Shown here piece by piece: positions 8,122 to 17,041 of a DNA stretch of 64,000 bases (the first letter of the stretch is position 1; every line of letters begins with the position of its first letter). The notes under the pieces were generated by a model that was given only the letters and a program-made list of their open reading frames with translations, did no database searches and was not told the origin of the DNA. The position numbers were made by a program, and so were the translations under genes. This stretch comes from Micromonospora rhizosphaerae (GTDB lineage: Bacteria > Actinomycetota > Actinomycetes > Mycobacteriales > Micromonosporaceae): assembly GCF_900091465.1 (NCBI RefSeq), contig NZ_FMHV01000002.1:930001-994000 (forward strand), in the 5' to 3' direction.

Positions 8122-9276
8122 ATGCTGCCCGAAAGCACGGACGTCCTGGTGGTCGGGGCCGGACCGGTCGGCCTTGCGACCGCGGTGACCCTCGCCCTGC
8201 GAGGTGTCGAGGTGACGCTGGTCGACCAGGCGGAACAGTCCCCGCTGACCTCCCGCGCCGCCGTCGTGCACGCGTACACCCTGGAGGTGCTGGACCGGAT
8301 CGGGGTCGCCGCATCGCTGGTCGAGCGCGGGGTACGGGCGCCGCGGTTCACCGTCCGCGACGGCGACCGGACGCTGCTCGTCGCCCGGTTCGACACACTG
8401 CCGACCCGCTACCCGTACGCGCTCATGGTGCCGCAGTCGGTCACCGAGGCGGTGCTCACCGAGCGGCTGACCGCGCTTGGCGGCCGGGTGCTGCGGCCGC
8501 ACCGGTTGACCGAGCTGAGCCGGGACGACACCGGCGCGCTGGCCCGCTTCGCCGACGGCAGCACCGTCCGCGCCCGGTACGTGGTCGGTGCCGACGGCAT
8601 GCACAGTACGGTCCGGGGGCTGGCCGGCATCGGCTTCAGGGGCCCGGCGGACGGCGGCGAGTCGTTCACCCTGGCCGACATCCGGATCGACAGCCCGCTG
8701 CCCCGTGACGAGGTGGTGCTCTTCTTCGACCGGCGGGGAATGCTGGTCTGGGCGCCGCTGCCGGACGGCGTGGTGCGGGTGGTGGCGGCGGTGGACGACG
8801 CCCCCGAGCACCCCGACGTGCCGTTCGTCCAAGCCCTGCTCGACCGGCGCGGACCGCGCCGACCGGGGCGGATCACCGAGGTGCTGTGGGGCTCCCGGTT
8901 CCGGGTGCACCACCGCGTCGCCGACACCTTCCGGGTCGGGCCGGTGCTGCTCGCGGGCGACGCCGGGCACGTGCACAGCCCGGCCGGCGGGCAGGGCATG
9001 AATCTCGGCCTGCGCGATGCGGTCGCCCTCGGCACCGCCCTCGGCGACGTGGTCGCCGGCGGCTCCGACGCCCTGCTCGACGCCTACGCCGCGCAGCGCC
9101 GTCCAGCCGCCGAGGAGGTGGTCCGCTTCGCCGGCCGCCTCACCCGGCTGGCCACCGTCCCGCAGACCCGACGGCCGGCCCGCAACCTGCTGCTCCGGCT
9201 GCTCTCCGCCGTGCCGGCGGCCCGGCACCGGCTGGCCATGCGACTGTCCGGGCTGGAGCAGCGGGCCGCCGGTTAG
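8122..9276 (+). CDS. FAD-dependent aromatic monooxygenase
   Basis: 384 residues of the PHBH/UbiH-like flavoprotein hydroxylase family. The dinucleotide fold is at the N-terminus (VVGAGPVGLATAV), the DG motif is VVGADGMHS in the middle, and the second FAD motif is LLAGDAGHVHSPAGGQGMN near residue 275. It is shorter than the 500-residue polyketide hydroxylases because it lacks the thioredoxin-like C-terminal domain. The ribosome site GGAGGTGG precedes the ATG. Being divergent from a TetR gene with shared operators, it is probably induced by its own substrate and may detoxify an aromatic compound or antibiotic; the substrate is unknown. Confidence 0.9.
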   Translation: MLPESTDVLVVGAGPVGLATAVTLALRGVEVTLVDQAEQSPLTSRAAVVHAYTLEVLDRIGVAASLVERGVRAPRFTVRDGDRTLLVARFDTLPTRYPYALMVPQSVTEAVLTERLTALGGRVLRPHRLTELSRDDTGALARFADGSTVRARYVVGADGMHSTVRGLAGIGFRGPADGGESFTLADIRIDSPLPRDEVVLFFDRRGMLVWAPLPDGVVRVVAAVDDAPEHPDVPFVQALLDRRGPRRPGRITEVLWGSRFRVHHRVADTFRVGPVLLAGDAGHVHSPAGGQGMNLGLRDAVALGTALGDVVAGGSDALLDAYAAQRRPAAEEVVRFAGRLTRLATVPQTRRPARNLLLRLLSAVPAARHRLAMRLSGLEQRAAG

Positions 9277-9285
9277 GCTGCGCGG

Positions 9286-9855
9286 ATGGCGCAGGTGTGG
9301 CGCGACTGGGGGCCGGTGCTGGTCGCGGTGCTGGCCGGGCTGCCGGTCGCGGCCCTGCTCACCGGCGTACTGGCCGCCGGTCGGCGGGACGCCCGGCCGA
9401 TCGGGGAACGGTGGCGGCGCAGCGTCGCCGAGGTGGGCGCGGTGGCGGGGACCGTCCCCTGGGTGTGGATGATCCTCACGCCCCGCCCGGCGCCGCGGCA
9501 GGTCGACCTCGTGCCCCTGCGCGACCTGGCCGACCTGCTGGTCGGGCCGCCGGCCACCGTCGTGGTGCAGGTGGTCGGCAACCTGCTGGTCTTCGCCGCG
9601 CTGGGCTTCTTCGCCCCGGTACGCTTCGCCGCCCTGGCCGGTGTCGGCCGGCTCTTCCTGCTCGGCGCGGCGGGCTCGGTGCTGGTCGAGTCGTTGCAGT
9701 ACCTGCTCGACCTCGGGCGGGTCTCCTCGGTCGACGACGTGCTGCTCAACGCCGCGGGCGCAGCGCTGGCCGGCCTGCTGTCCCGACCGGGGTGGGCGGG
9801 GCGGCGGTCGGCTCCGGCGCGGCTGCCCGCAGCGTCCGCCACGCCCCGACCGTGA
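9286..9855 (+). CDS. VanZ-like membrane protein
   Basis: 189 residues with four to five hydrophobic segments and the VanZ signatures: a DLVPLRDL motif after helix 2, a GNLLVFAALGFFAP helix, and ESLQYLLDLGRVSSVDDVLLNAAGA. VanZ proteins lie in the membrane and some relate to teicoplanin resistance, but most have unknown roles. A TAGGCT -10 element at 9274-9279 overlaps the previous stop and lies 6 bases from the ATG, so the mRNA may be leaderless. The last 110 bases overlap the 3' end of the MFS gene on the opposite strand. Confidence 0.85.
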   Translation: MAQVWRDWGPVLVAVLAGLPVAALLTGVLAAGRRDARPIGERWRRSVAEVGAVAGTVPWVWMILTPRPAPRQVDLVPLRDLADLLVGPPATVVVQVVGNLLVFAALGFFAPVRFAALAGVGRLFLLGAAGSVLVESLQYLLDLGRVSSVDDVLLNAAGAALAGLLSRPGWAGRRSAPARLPAASATPRP

Positions 9856-11071
9856 CCACGGCGAAGATCGCGGCCGCGGCCCAGCCCACCGGCGCCACCC
9901 CGTACGCCTGCCCGGCGAACCCGACGACCGCCGCCCCGATCGGCGCGCTGGCCCGCCCGACCACCCGCTGCGCCGCGCCGACCCGGCCGAGCAGCTCCGC
10001 CGGTACCTGCCGCTGGCCGTACGAGGCCCAGAGGCTGTTCCAGATGGTGGTGCCGGCGGCGAAGCAGGCCAGCGCGAGGCCGCCGGGCAGCGGGTGCCGG
10101 GCCAGCGCGAACCCGGTCAACGCCAGGGTCTGCACGGCCAGCACGCCGCGCAGCGCGGGCACGGTGCCGAACCGGCCGGCGAGGCGTCCCGCGGCGAGCG
10201 CGCCGACCAGGCCGCCGACCACCGCCCCGGCCGCGAAGAGCCCGTACCCGGCCGCCGGCACCCGCAGCACCTCCAGCGCGTACAGCACCAGCACCGCCAT
10301 CAACCCGCTGATCGCCAGGTTCGACCCCGCCGTGAGCAGCGTGATCCCCCACAACACCCGGTCCCTGCGCACCCACCGCACCCCCTCCCACGCCTCCCGC
10401 CACACGCCCCCGCTTCTCCCGCCGATCTTGCAGTTGTGGTTGACCTTTTGCCGGTCACCAGCCGGTTTGTCCCCACCGCAACTGCAAGATCGGGGGACTC
10501 GGGCGGGGGGGAGGGAGAGGGTGAGGAGGGCGGCGGCGGCGAAGGTGAGGGCGTCGAGGGTGAAGGGGAGGGCTGCCGAGAGGGCGAAGAGCACGCCGGC
10601 GAGGGGGGCGCCGAGGAAGCCGCCGGCCACCGCGGTGCCGGCCTGGAGGCGGCCGTTCGCGGTGGGCAGGGCGGCCGGGGCGACCAGGGACGGGAGCACG
10701 GCGAAGGAGGCCGCGTCGAAGACGGTGCCGAGAGTGGCGAGCAGGAGGGCGGCCGCCGCCAGCGCCGCCACGCCGGCCCGGCCGGTGGCGACCAGCACGG
10801 CCAGGGCGGCCACCACGCCGGCCCGCAGCCCGTCCACGGCCGCCATCGTGCGGCGGCGGTCCCAGCGGTCGGCGTAAGCGCCGCCGAGCAGACCGAGCAG
10901 CAGCGGCGGGAGCTGCCCGGCGACTGTCACCGCGGCGATCGCCCGGGGGTCGCGGGTCAGCGTGGCGGCCAGCAGGGCCAGTGCCGGCGTACGCAGGGAG
11001 TCGCCGAACCGGGAGGAAACGGCGGCGGACCACAGCAGCCGGAAGTCGCGGCCGAGTACGGGAGCGGTCAT
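9746..11071 (-). CDS. MFS transporter with unusual central loop
   Basis: 441 residues, about 12 membrane helices, of the drug-exporter type (DHA3-like). The loop after helix 2 carries GGAYADRWDRRRTM, the MFS loop motif. The C-terminal half has LLGRVGAAQRVVGRASAPIG. The central cytoplasmic loop contains about 24 Cys/Lys/Asn-rich residues (around SCSCGGDKPAGDRQK and VNHNCKIGG) that are encoded exactly by a palindromic repeat (see 10422-10493). The reading frame stays open through it. The gene probably exports a hydrophobic compound. Its 3' end overlaps the VanZ gene tail to tail. Confidence 0.88.
   Translation of the reverse strand: MTAPVLGRDFRLLWSAAVSSRFGDSLRTPALALLAATLTRDPRAIAAVTVAGQLPPLLLGLLGGAYADRWDRRRTMAAVDGLRAGVVAALAVLVATGRAGVAALAAAALLLATLGTVFDAASFAVLPSLVAPAALPTANGRLQAGTAVAGGFLGAPLAGVLFALSAALPFTLDALTFAAAALLTLSLPPARVPRSCSCGGDKPAGDRQKVNHNCKIGGRSGGVWREAWEGVRWVRRDRVLWGITLLTAGSNLAISGLMAVLVLYALEVLRVPAAGYGLFAAGAVVGGLVGALAAGRLAGRFGTVPALRGVLAVQTLALTGFALARHPLPGGLALACFAAGTTIWNSLWASYGQRQVPAELLGRVGAAQRVVGRASAPIGAAVVGFAGQAYGVAPVGWAAAAIFAVVTVGAWRTLRAAAPEPTAAPPTPVGTAGRPALRPRR
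10422..10493. repeat. Palindromic repeat inside MFS coding sequence
   Basis: A 72-base element with arms CCGATCTTGCAGTTGTGGT and, about 30 bases on, ACCGCAACTGCAAGATCGG (one mismatch over 19). Flanking Cs allow a few more base pairs. Length is 24 codons, so the frame is kept. AT-richness and codon use differ from the rest of the gene, and the encoded loop is unlike MFS sequence. It looks like an inserted dispersed palindrome. Confidence 0.75.
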
Positions 11072-11194
11072 GCCGACGGACCCTGCGGCCTGAACCGGGT
11101 CGAGGGTCAAGCGGGCCGTAGACGGGCGGGGTGGGGGGCGACCGACGGGTAACCGAACCGCCACCGCCTTCCGCCGCGGTCTAGGCTTGCCCGC

Positions 11195-11821
11195 GTGGCG
11201 GTGGAACAGCAGGCGCGCGGCGCGGCGAACGGCACGAACGGTGCGGGCCGACGGCGGTCCCGGCGGGACGAGATCCTGGAGATCGCGGTCGGCCTCTTCG
11301 CCGCCCGCGGCTACCACGGCGTGTCGATGGACGACATCGGCGCCGCCGCGGGGGTCACCGGTCCGGCCCTCTACCACCACTTCGCCGGCAAGGAGGCCAT
11401 GCTCGCCGCCGCGCTGATCCCGGTCAGCGAGGGGCTGCTCGCCGGCGGCCGGGAGCGGGCCGCCAACCACCCGAACGACCCGCGCGGGACGCTCGAGTCG
11501 CTGATCGACTTCCACGTCGACTTCGCGCTGGCCAACCCAGCGGTGATCGCCCTGCACCTGCACGAGCTGGACCGTCTCCCCGACGAGCCGCGCCGGCGGA
11601 TCCGCCGGCTTCAGCGGCTCTACGTCGAGGAGTGGGTGACCGTGCTGACCGCGCTGCACCCGGGCCTGCCCGACGGCGAGGCGCGAGTGCTCGCCCACGC
11701 CGCCTTCGGTCTGATGAACTCGACCCCGTTTCTCGGTGGCGAGGTGGACCGACGCCGCCGGGCCGAGCTGCTGCGCGGCGCGACGCTCGCCGCCCTGCTG
11801 GCGCCCACCGATCCGGCCTGA
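11195..11821 (+). CDS. TetR/AcrR-family regulator
   Basis: 208 residues. The helix-turn-helix lies at about 22-68 (RRDEILEIAVGLFAARGYHGVSMDD and VTGPALYHHFAGKEAML motif parts). The C-terminal domain contains HLHELDRLPDEPRRRIRRLQ, similar to TetR regulators of acyl-CoA or fatty-acid genes in actinobacteria. A -10 element TAGGCT at 11182-11187, 7 bases before the GTG start, indicates a leaderless mRNA. The biotin carboxylase gene follows 83 bases later on the same strand with a 60-bp repeat between them; co-regulation is possible but not shown. Confidence 0.9.
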   Translation: MAVEQQARGAANGTNGAGRRRSRRDEILEIAVGLFAARGYHGVSMDDIGAAAGVTGPALYHHFAGKEAMLAAALIPVSEGLLAGGRERAANHPNDPRGTLESLIDFHVDFALANPAVIALHLHELDRLPDEPRRRIRRLQRLYVEEWVTVLTALHPGLPDGEARVLAHAAFGLMNSTPFLGGEVDRRRRAELLRGATLAALLAPTDPA

Positions 11822-11840
11822 CACGCCGCGTCGGGCTTAA

Positions 11841-11900
11841 CGCGTGTTAAGAAGGGGCCCCGGCTATACACCAGGCGTTAAGAGGGGGCCCTTCCTTGCA
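11841..11900 (+). repeat. 60-bp dispersed GTTAAG/GGGGCCC repeat, copy A
   Basis: The element has two direct GTTAAGA-GGGG-CCC units about 33 bases apart and ends in CTTCCTTGCA, four bases before the ATG of the biotin carboxylase. A second copy is at 61621-61680 in opposite orientation. By hand, 42 of 60 positions match without gaps. Confidence 0.8.
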
Positions 11901-11904
11901 GAAC

Positions 11905-13272
11905 ATGATCGAGTCGCTGCTGATCGCCAACCGGGGCGAGATCGCCCGCCGGATCATCCGTACCGCCAAGCGGCTTGGCATCCGTGCGATCGCGGTGCAC
12001 TCGGAGGCCGACGCCGGCCTGCCGTTCGTGACCGAGGCCGACGAGGCGGTAAATGTCGGCCCGGCCAACCCGGCGCAGAGCTACCGGAACGTCGAGGCGA
12101 TCCTCGCCGCCGCCAAGTCCACCGGCGCGCAGGCGATCCACCCGGGCTACGGCTTCCTCTCCGAGAACGCGGACTTCGCCCGTACCGTCGAGGCCAGCGG
12201 CCTGATCTGGGTCGGGCCCGGCGCGGACGCGATCACCGCGATGGGCGACAAGATCAACGCTCGGAACCTGATGGCGGCGGCCGGCGTCCCGGTCGCGCCC
12301 GGCACCACCGACCCGGCGGCCGACCTGGACGCGGCCGTCGCGGCCGCCGCGGAGATCGGCTACCCGGTGATGGTCAAGGCCGCGGCCGGTGGCGGCGGCA
12401 TGGGCATGGGCGTGGCCAACGACGAGGCCGCGCTGCGCACCGAGTACGACAAGGTCCGCGGGTTCGCCGAGCGGATGTTCGGCGACGGCTCGGTGCTGAT
12501 CGAGCGGTACTTCCCCCGGGTGCGCCACGTCGAGGTGCAGATCCTCGGCCTGGCCGACGGCCGGGTCGTGGCCCTCGGCGAGCGGGAGTGCTCGGTGCAG
12601 CGGCGCAACCAGAAGCTGGTCGAGGAGTCCCCGTCCCCCGCGGTCTCCCCGGAGCTGCGCTCGCGGTTCCTGGCGGCCGCGGTCCGGGCGGGTGAGGCGG
12701 TCGGCTACCGCAACGCTGGCACGGTCGAGTGTCTGTTGGTCCCGCGTCAGCGGGACTTCGAGGGCGGTGGCCCCGGCACCGAAGAATTTTTCTTCCTGGA
12801 GATGAACACCCGGCTCCAGGTGGAGCACCCGGTGACCGAGCTGGTCTACGGGGTGGACCTGGTCGAGGAGCAGCTGCGGGTGGCCGCCGGTCTGGCCCCG
12901 ACCTTCGACCCGGCCGCGCTCGCCCCGCGCGGGCACGCCATCGAGCTGCGGATCAACGCGGAGGACCCGAAGCGCTTCCTCCCCGGCCCGGGCGCGATCA
13001 CGACCTGGAACGAGCCCACCGGTTCGGGGGTGCGGGTCGACTCCGGCTACGTCGTCGGCAACATGGTCACCCCCTTCTACGACAGCCTGATGGCAAAGCT
13101 GATCGTTAGCGGGGCGACCCGCGAGGAGGCGGTGGAGCGGGCGAAGGCCGCGGTGGCCCAGTTCGAGATCGCCGGCCCGAAGAACAACCTCCCCTTCTTC
13201 GCCGAGCTGCTGGAGAACGCGGAGTTCCTCTCCGGCGACTACGACACCGGCATCGTCTCCCGCATGCGCTGA
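11905..13272 (+). CDS. accC: Acetyl-/acyl-CoA carboxylase, biotin carboxylase subunit
   Basis: 455 residues of a biotin carboxylase: LIANRGEIARRII at the N-terminus, ATP-grasp glycine loop VKAAAGGGGMGMG (about 160), ERECSVQRRNQKL (carboxylation site region), EMNTRLQVEHPVTE (Mg/ATP) and the C-terminal domain. It uses ATP and bicarbonate to carboxylate biotin. It stops before any biotin carrier domain, unlike the roughly 590-residue actinobacterial alpha subunits, and no MKM biotinylation motif appears downstream. ATG at 11905 is preferred; an in-frame TTG at 11896 lies inside the repeat. It may work with the beta subunit at 21159 or others elsewhere. Confidence 0.92.
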   Translation: MIESLLIANRGEIARRIIRTAKRLGIRAIAVHSEADAGLPFVTEADEAVNVGPANPAQSYRNVEAILAAAKSTGAQAIHPGYGFLSENADFARTVEASGLIWVGPGADAITAMGDKINARNLMAAAGVPVAPGTTDPAADLDAAVAAAAEIGYPVMVKAAAGGGGMGMGVANDEAALRTEYDKVRGFAERMFGDGSVLIERYFPRVRHVEVQILGLADGRVVALGERECSVQRRNQKLVEESPSPAVSPELRSRFLAAAVRAGEAVGYRNAGTVECLLVPRQRDFEGGGPGTEEFFFLEMNTRLQVEHPVTELVYGVDLVEEQLRVAAGLAPTFDPAALAPRGHAIELRINAEDPKRFLPGPGAITTWNEPTGSGVRVDSGYVVGNMVTPFYDSLMAKLIVSGATREEAVERAKAAVAQFEIAGPKNNLPFFAELLENAEFLSGDYDTGIVSRMR

Positions 13273-13278
13273 CCGGAG

Positions 13279-13313
13279 GCGGCGTCCCCGGGGTTGCCGC
13301 CCGGGGACGCCGC
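13279..13313 (+). terminator. Strong terminator hairpin
   Basis: Perfect 14-bp inverted repeat (GCGGCGTCCCCGGG) with a 7-base loop, immediately after the biotin carboxylase gene. Confidence 0.85.
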
Positions 13314-13355
13314 GTGGTCGCCGGCTGCTCGCCGAGCTGGGACCAGGTGCGTCCG

Positions 13356-14549
13356 TCACAGCCCGGCGAGAGCCGTGGTGGGCGCCAGCCGGCTCGCCCG
13401 GATCGCCGGGTAGAGCCCGGCGACCGCGCCGATCAGCAGGGTTGCCGCGACGCCGCCGGCCATCCCCCAGGCGGGCACCACCGTGGGCCAGCCCTGGCTG
13501 TACGCGTAGAGCCCGGTGATCCCGATGCCGACCAGCGTGCCGCCGGTCCCGCCGAGCGCGGAGAGCAGCAACGACTCGGCGAGGAACTGGACCCGGATCT
13601 GGTGCCGGGTGGCGCCGAGTGCCCGACGCAATCCGATCTCGGCGCGACGCTGCAGAACGGAGATCACCATGGTGTTGGCGATGCCGACCCCACCGACCAG
13701 GAGCGCGACGGCGCCGAGCCCGAGCAGCAACCCGTTGAGTGCGGTGTCGGTGGCCTGCCGGGCGGCCAGCGCGTCGGAGGGGCGGGACACGGCCACCTCG
13801 TTCGGTGCCGGTGGGTTGGCGGTGCGGCCCAGCACCGATCGCACCGCCGCGACCTGACTCTCCGCGGCACGGACGTAGATCCGGGTCGGACGGCCGTCGA
13901 AGTCCAGGTACTGCCGGGCCGCCTGCCAGCCCACCAACGCCGCCGAGTCCAGTTCCTCGGCCAGCGGTACGGGCGCCAGGATCCCGACCACGACGAACCA
14001 TTCACCGCCGAGCCACACCCGGTATCCCACCCCCGGCACGTCCAGCCGCTGGGCCGCGGTGGTGCCCAGCACTACCGTGGGGAAGGCCGCGGTCGCGGCC
14101 GTGAACCAGGAACCGGCGTGGACCGTCCCGCCGACGGTGGCGAGCAGGTCCGACCGGGCGGCGAGCACCGCGATGCTGCTCGTCTGGCCGGCCGGCACGT
14201 GATCATTCCGGTAGACGGACCGCTCGATCGCGGCGGTCGCGCTGACCGAATCCACCGGCCCGATCCGGTCGACCATGACTACCGACTCCTCGGGCAGGAC
14301 GGCCTTCTGCCCAGTCCGGGTCTCGCCCGGAGCCGCGGTGAGCAGGTTGGTGCCGAGCCGGTCCAGCGTCCGGTCCAGTTCGGCGCGGCTGGAGGTGGAG
14401 ATGCCCACCACCGACAGCATCGCCGCGATGCCGATGGCGATGCCCAACGCGGAGAGGAACACCCGCAGCGGATGGGTTCGCAGCCCGGTCGCGCCCAGCC
14501 GGGCCATGTCGGCGGGGGTCAGCCGACCGGGTCTCAGCCTCCCCGTCAC
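13356..14549 (-). CDS. MacB-type ABC transporter permease
   Basis: 397 residues: one N-terminal membrane helix (about 27-50, [19 protein letters not shown]), a large extracytoplasmic MacB periplasmic-core domain (about 50-265), and three C-terminal helices of the FtsX/MacB fold, with [18 protein letters not shown] as the coupling segment and [14 protein letters not shown] at the end. The start overlaps the ATPase gene by four bases (GTGA). In Gram-positives such permeases, with an ATPase and an HlyD-like adaptor, act as mechanotransmission exporters for peptides or lipids. It is the last gene of the sigma-led operon. Confidence 0.93.
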   Translation of the reverse strand: MTGRLRPGRLTPADMARLGATGLRTHPLRVFLSALGIAIGIAAMLSVVGISTSSRAELDRTLDRLGTNLLTAAPGETRTGQKAVLPEESVVMVDRIGPVDSVSATAAIERSVYRNDHVPAGQTSSIAVLAARSDLLATVGGTVHAGSWFTAATAAFPTVVLGTTAAQRLDVPGVGYRVWLGGEWFVVVGILAPVPLAEELDSAALVGWQAARQYLDFDGRPTRIYVRAAESQVAAVRSVLGRTANPPAPNEVAVSRPSDALAARQATDTALNGLLLGLGAVALLVGGVGIANTMVISVLQRRAEIGLRRALGATRHQIRVQFLAESLLLSALGGTGGTLVGIGITGLYAYSQGWPTVVPAWGMAGGVAATLLIGAVAGLYPAIRASRLAPTTALAGL

Positions 14550-15241
14550 GACCGGACCGCCGGCAGCGAGCCCGAATCGTGCACCACGCGGCCGTCGCGC
14601 AGCATGATCCGCCGCGGCAGGTCGGCCGCGAGCTGCCGGTCGTGGGTGATGACCACGACCGTGGTGCCGAGGGCGTGCAGGTCGCGCAGCAGCGCCAGCA
14701 CCGACGCGCCGGAGGCGGAGTCGAGGTTGCCGGTGGGCTCGTCGGCGAGCAGTAGAGCGGGCTCGCCGACGACCGCCCGGGCGATCGCCACCCGCTGCCG
14801 CTCGCCCCCGGACAGCTCGTGCGGCCGGTGATCGAGCCGGTGGCCGAGACCGACCCGGACCAGTGCGGACTCGGCGCGCCGCCGCCGGTGCCGGAGGGGT
14901 ACGCCGGCATAGAGCAACCCGTCGGCGACGTTGTCCAGCACCGGCAGGCCGGCGGCTAGGTGGAACTGCTGGAACACGAAGCCGATCCGGCGGCTGCGCA
15001 GGGCGGACAGCTCCCGGTCGGTGAGGGACGAGACGTCGTGCCCGTCGATGCGGACCGCCCCCGACGACGGGCGGTCGAGCGTGCCGATCAGGTGCAGCAT
15101 CGTGGACTTGCCGGACCCGGAGGGGCCGACGACGGCGACGAGTTCGCCGTAGCCGATGCGCAGGTCGACCTCACGCAGGGCGGTCACCCCGCCCGGATAG
15201 GTGCGTGACACACCGGACAGCTCGACGACGTGTCCGCTCAT
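14546..15241 (-). CDS. MacB/LolD-type ABC transporter ATPase
   Basis: 231 residues with Walker A ([12 protein letters not shown], about 36-47), Q-loop ([17 protein letters not shown]), signature [14 protein letters not shown] (about 140), Walker [14 protein letters not shown] and the H-loop (VVITHD). It powers the permease encoded next. ATG at 15241 overlaps the stop of the adaptor gene (ATGA), so adaptor, ATPase and permease are translated as a coupled set. Confidence 0.96.
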   Translation of the reverse strand: MSGHVVELSGVSRTYPGGVTALREVDLRIGYGELVAVVGPSGSGKSTMLHLIGTLDRPSSGAVRIDGHDVSSLTDRELSALRSRRIGFVFQQFHLAAGLPVLDNVADGLLYAGVPLRHRRRRAESALVRVGLGHRLDHRPHELSGGERQRVAIARAVVGEPALLLADEPTGNLDSASGASVLALLRDLHALGTTVVVITHDRQLAADLPRRIMLRDGRVVHDSGSLPAVRS

Positions 15242-16365
15242 CCGGGCACCCCCACCGACAGCCCCTCGGTCAGGCCGTCGCCCTGCACCTCGACCCGCCC
15301 TTCGGCGAAGAGTCCCACCTCCACCGCCACGATCCGGGTGCCGCCCGGATCGGTCACTTCCAGGCCGTAGCCGCCTTCGGTGAGGGCCAGCAGCGCGGTG
15401 ACGGGAACGGTGAGCACCTTCTTGCGCTCCTGCGCGACGTACCGGACGTCGACCGAGGCGCCGGCCAGCCCACCCAGCGCCTTCTGATCGGGGATGGCGA
15501 TGGTGACCTGAACGGCTGCCGCGCCGGTGCCGGGGTGCTCGGGATCGGGTGGTGTCTGGCCGCCCGACGCAGCGGGTGTGGGCGGGCCGATGGCGGTGAC
15601 CTGCCCGGCCACCGAGGTGCCGGTGGGCAGGGTCACCGTGACCTTGGCGCCCTTCGCCGCCCAGGCGGCCTCACCGGCCGCCGCGGACACCGTCACCATC
15701 CGGGTGTTGCCGGTGTACGACAGCACGTCGCCGGTCGCGCTCGCGCCCACGCGAGCGAGCCGCTGCGCGATGCGGACCGGACCCGGGGTGTAGATCACCC
15801 GGTCCCGGTCGACCGTGCCGGTCTCCGGAACCTCCAGGTCCTTCTGCCAGCGCTTCACCGCGTCCGAGGTGCTGGCGGAGAACTCCTCGTCCACGGTGAA
15901 TCCGCGATAGCCGAGGGCCGCCAGATTTCGTTCGAACTGCCGCACGTCCGAGCCCTGCACGCCTGTGGTCAGCGGCCGGTACATGGGCAGGAAGCCGTAC
16001 AGCAGCACCACCGGCAGCTCGTCGGCGCGCAGCAGGGCCTCGCCGCGCCGGACGGTGGTCCCGACATCGGGCAGCCAGGTCACCGTACCGGTGGCGGTCG
16101 AGGTCAGCGGTGCGGCCGGCCCGTACCCCAGTTCGCCGGCCAGCGTCACGGTCTTGACCAGCGTCTGCCGAGTCACCGTGGCGGTCGCGGCAGGTCCGGT
16201 GCGGCGCGGGACGGCCTGGTCCGCGCCGCGACCGCCGAGGCCGAGGGTCGCGGCGCCGGCCACCGCCAGGGTCGTGAGCACCAGTCCGGCCCCCGCCACG
16301 GCCCGCAGTCGCCGTCGTGCCGGCCGGCTGCGGGGCCGCTCGGTCGAGTCCATCCGCCCGCTCAT
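15238..16365 (-). CDS. HlyD-like adaptor with peptidoglycan-binding domain
   Basis: 375 residues. A basic N-terminus, one membrane helix or signal anchor (about 22-48), a short barrel segment ([23 protein letters not shown]), then a PG_binding_1 domain at about 135-185 ([18 protein letters not shown], then [14 protein letters not shown]), followed by beta-barrel/membrane-proximal domains. It should link the MacB-type transporter to the cell wall, as membrane-fusion proteins do in related Gram-positive systems. It overlaps both neighbours by four bases. Confidence 0.88.
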   Translation of the reverse strand: MSGRMDSTERPRSRPARRRLRAVAGAGLVLTTLAVAGAATLGLGGRGADQAVPRRTGPAATATVTRQTLVKTVTLAGELGYGPAAPLTSTATGTVTWLPDVGTTVRRGEALLRADELPVVLLYGFLPMYRPLTTGVQGSDVRQFERNLAALGYRGFTVDEEFSASTSDAVKRWQKDLEVPETGTVDRDRVIYTPGPVRIAQRLARVGASATGDVLSYTGNTRMVTVSAAAGEAAWAAKGAKVTVTLPTGTSVAGQVTAIGPPTPAASGGQTPPDPEHPGTGAAAVQVTIAIPDQKALGGLAGASVDVRYVAQERKKVLTVPVTALLALTEGGYGLEVTDPGGTRIVAVEVGLFAEGRVEVQGDGLTEGLSVGVPG

Positions 16366-16964
16366 CCTTTTGCGGTCGAGTTCGGATCGGGGGTGGTCGG
16401 TGGCTTGCCGTCGAGGACCGGATTGCAGATCTGGCCGGCCCGGAACTCGGCTGCCGCCTGTTGCTCACTTATCTGGCCGCTGCCGGTCTCCCGCGGCCAG
16501 TTGCCGTCCGGGCCCGGGTCGGGGAAGTCCGGTAGACCGTTGTCCCGCATGCACTGGGCGTAGGCGCGGCGGTGCACGATCTCCTCCGCCGTCCACACCG
16601 CCTTCTCCTCCAGTTCCTCCGGAACCGGCATGTTGTACTTCATGCACGTCATCTGAGCGGCCGTCCATTTCGGGTCGGCCTTCTTCGGCGCACCGGGCGC
16701 ACGTAGGTCGACGAAGCCCTTGGCGTCCGGATCCGGCAGGTCGAAGCCCTGTTCCCGCAGACACTTGACCCACCGGCGTTGCGCTTCGACGTACTGGGCG
16801 ACGGCCCCGCCGGTGCCGGCCGACTGCAAGGCTCTGGTCCCCGGGCTGCCGGCCGTGGCCACGCCCGGCGCTTTGTCCTCTCCGCCGCACCCGGCGAGTG
16901 CCAGGATCAGTGCGGCCGTCCCCAGGCCGCCGGCGAGTGGCCGCTGCCAGCGTGGATAGATCAT
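16362..16964 (-). CDS. Lipoprotein with duplicated Cys-Pro-Asp motif
   Basis: 200 residues from the ATG at 16964. The signal peptide ends in the lipobox LALAGC. The mature part holds two copies of a similar motif, KCLREQGFDLPDPDAKG near residue 67 and QCMRDNGLPDFPDPGPDG near 140, plus two more cysteines (MTCMKYN and GQICNP), suggesting an internal duplication and disulfides. An in-frame start at 17009 would place arginines oddly before the signal. Related lipoproteins occur beside HlyD/MacB sets in actinobacteria (from memory). It overlaps the adaptor gene (ATGA) and probably serves as an extracellular partner of the transporter. Confidence 0.85.
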   Translation of the reverse strand: MIYPRWQRPLAGGLGTAALILALAGCGGEDKAPGVATAGSPGTRALQSAGTGGAVAQYVEAQRRWVKCLREQGFDLPDPDAKGFVDLRAPGAPKKADPKWTAAQMTCMKYNMPVPEELEEKAVWTAEEIVHRRAYAQCMRDNGLPDFPDPGPDGNWPRETGSGQISEQQAAAEFRAGQICNPVLDGKPPTTPDPNSTAKG

Positions 16965-17041
16965 TCCTTTTCCTCTCATTTCGGGGTGCGAGGGGGCGAC
17001 ACGCGTCATGGCAGCGCGTCAACGCCCGGGGTTGGAGATCG

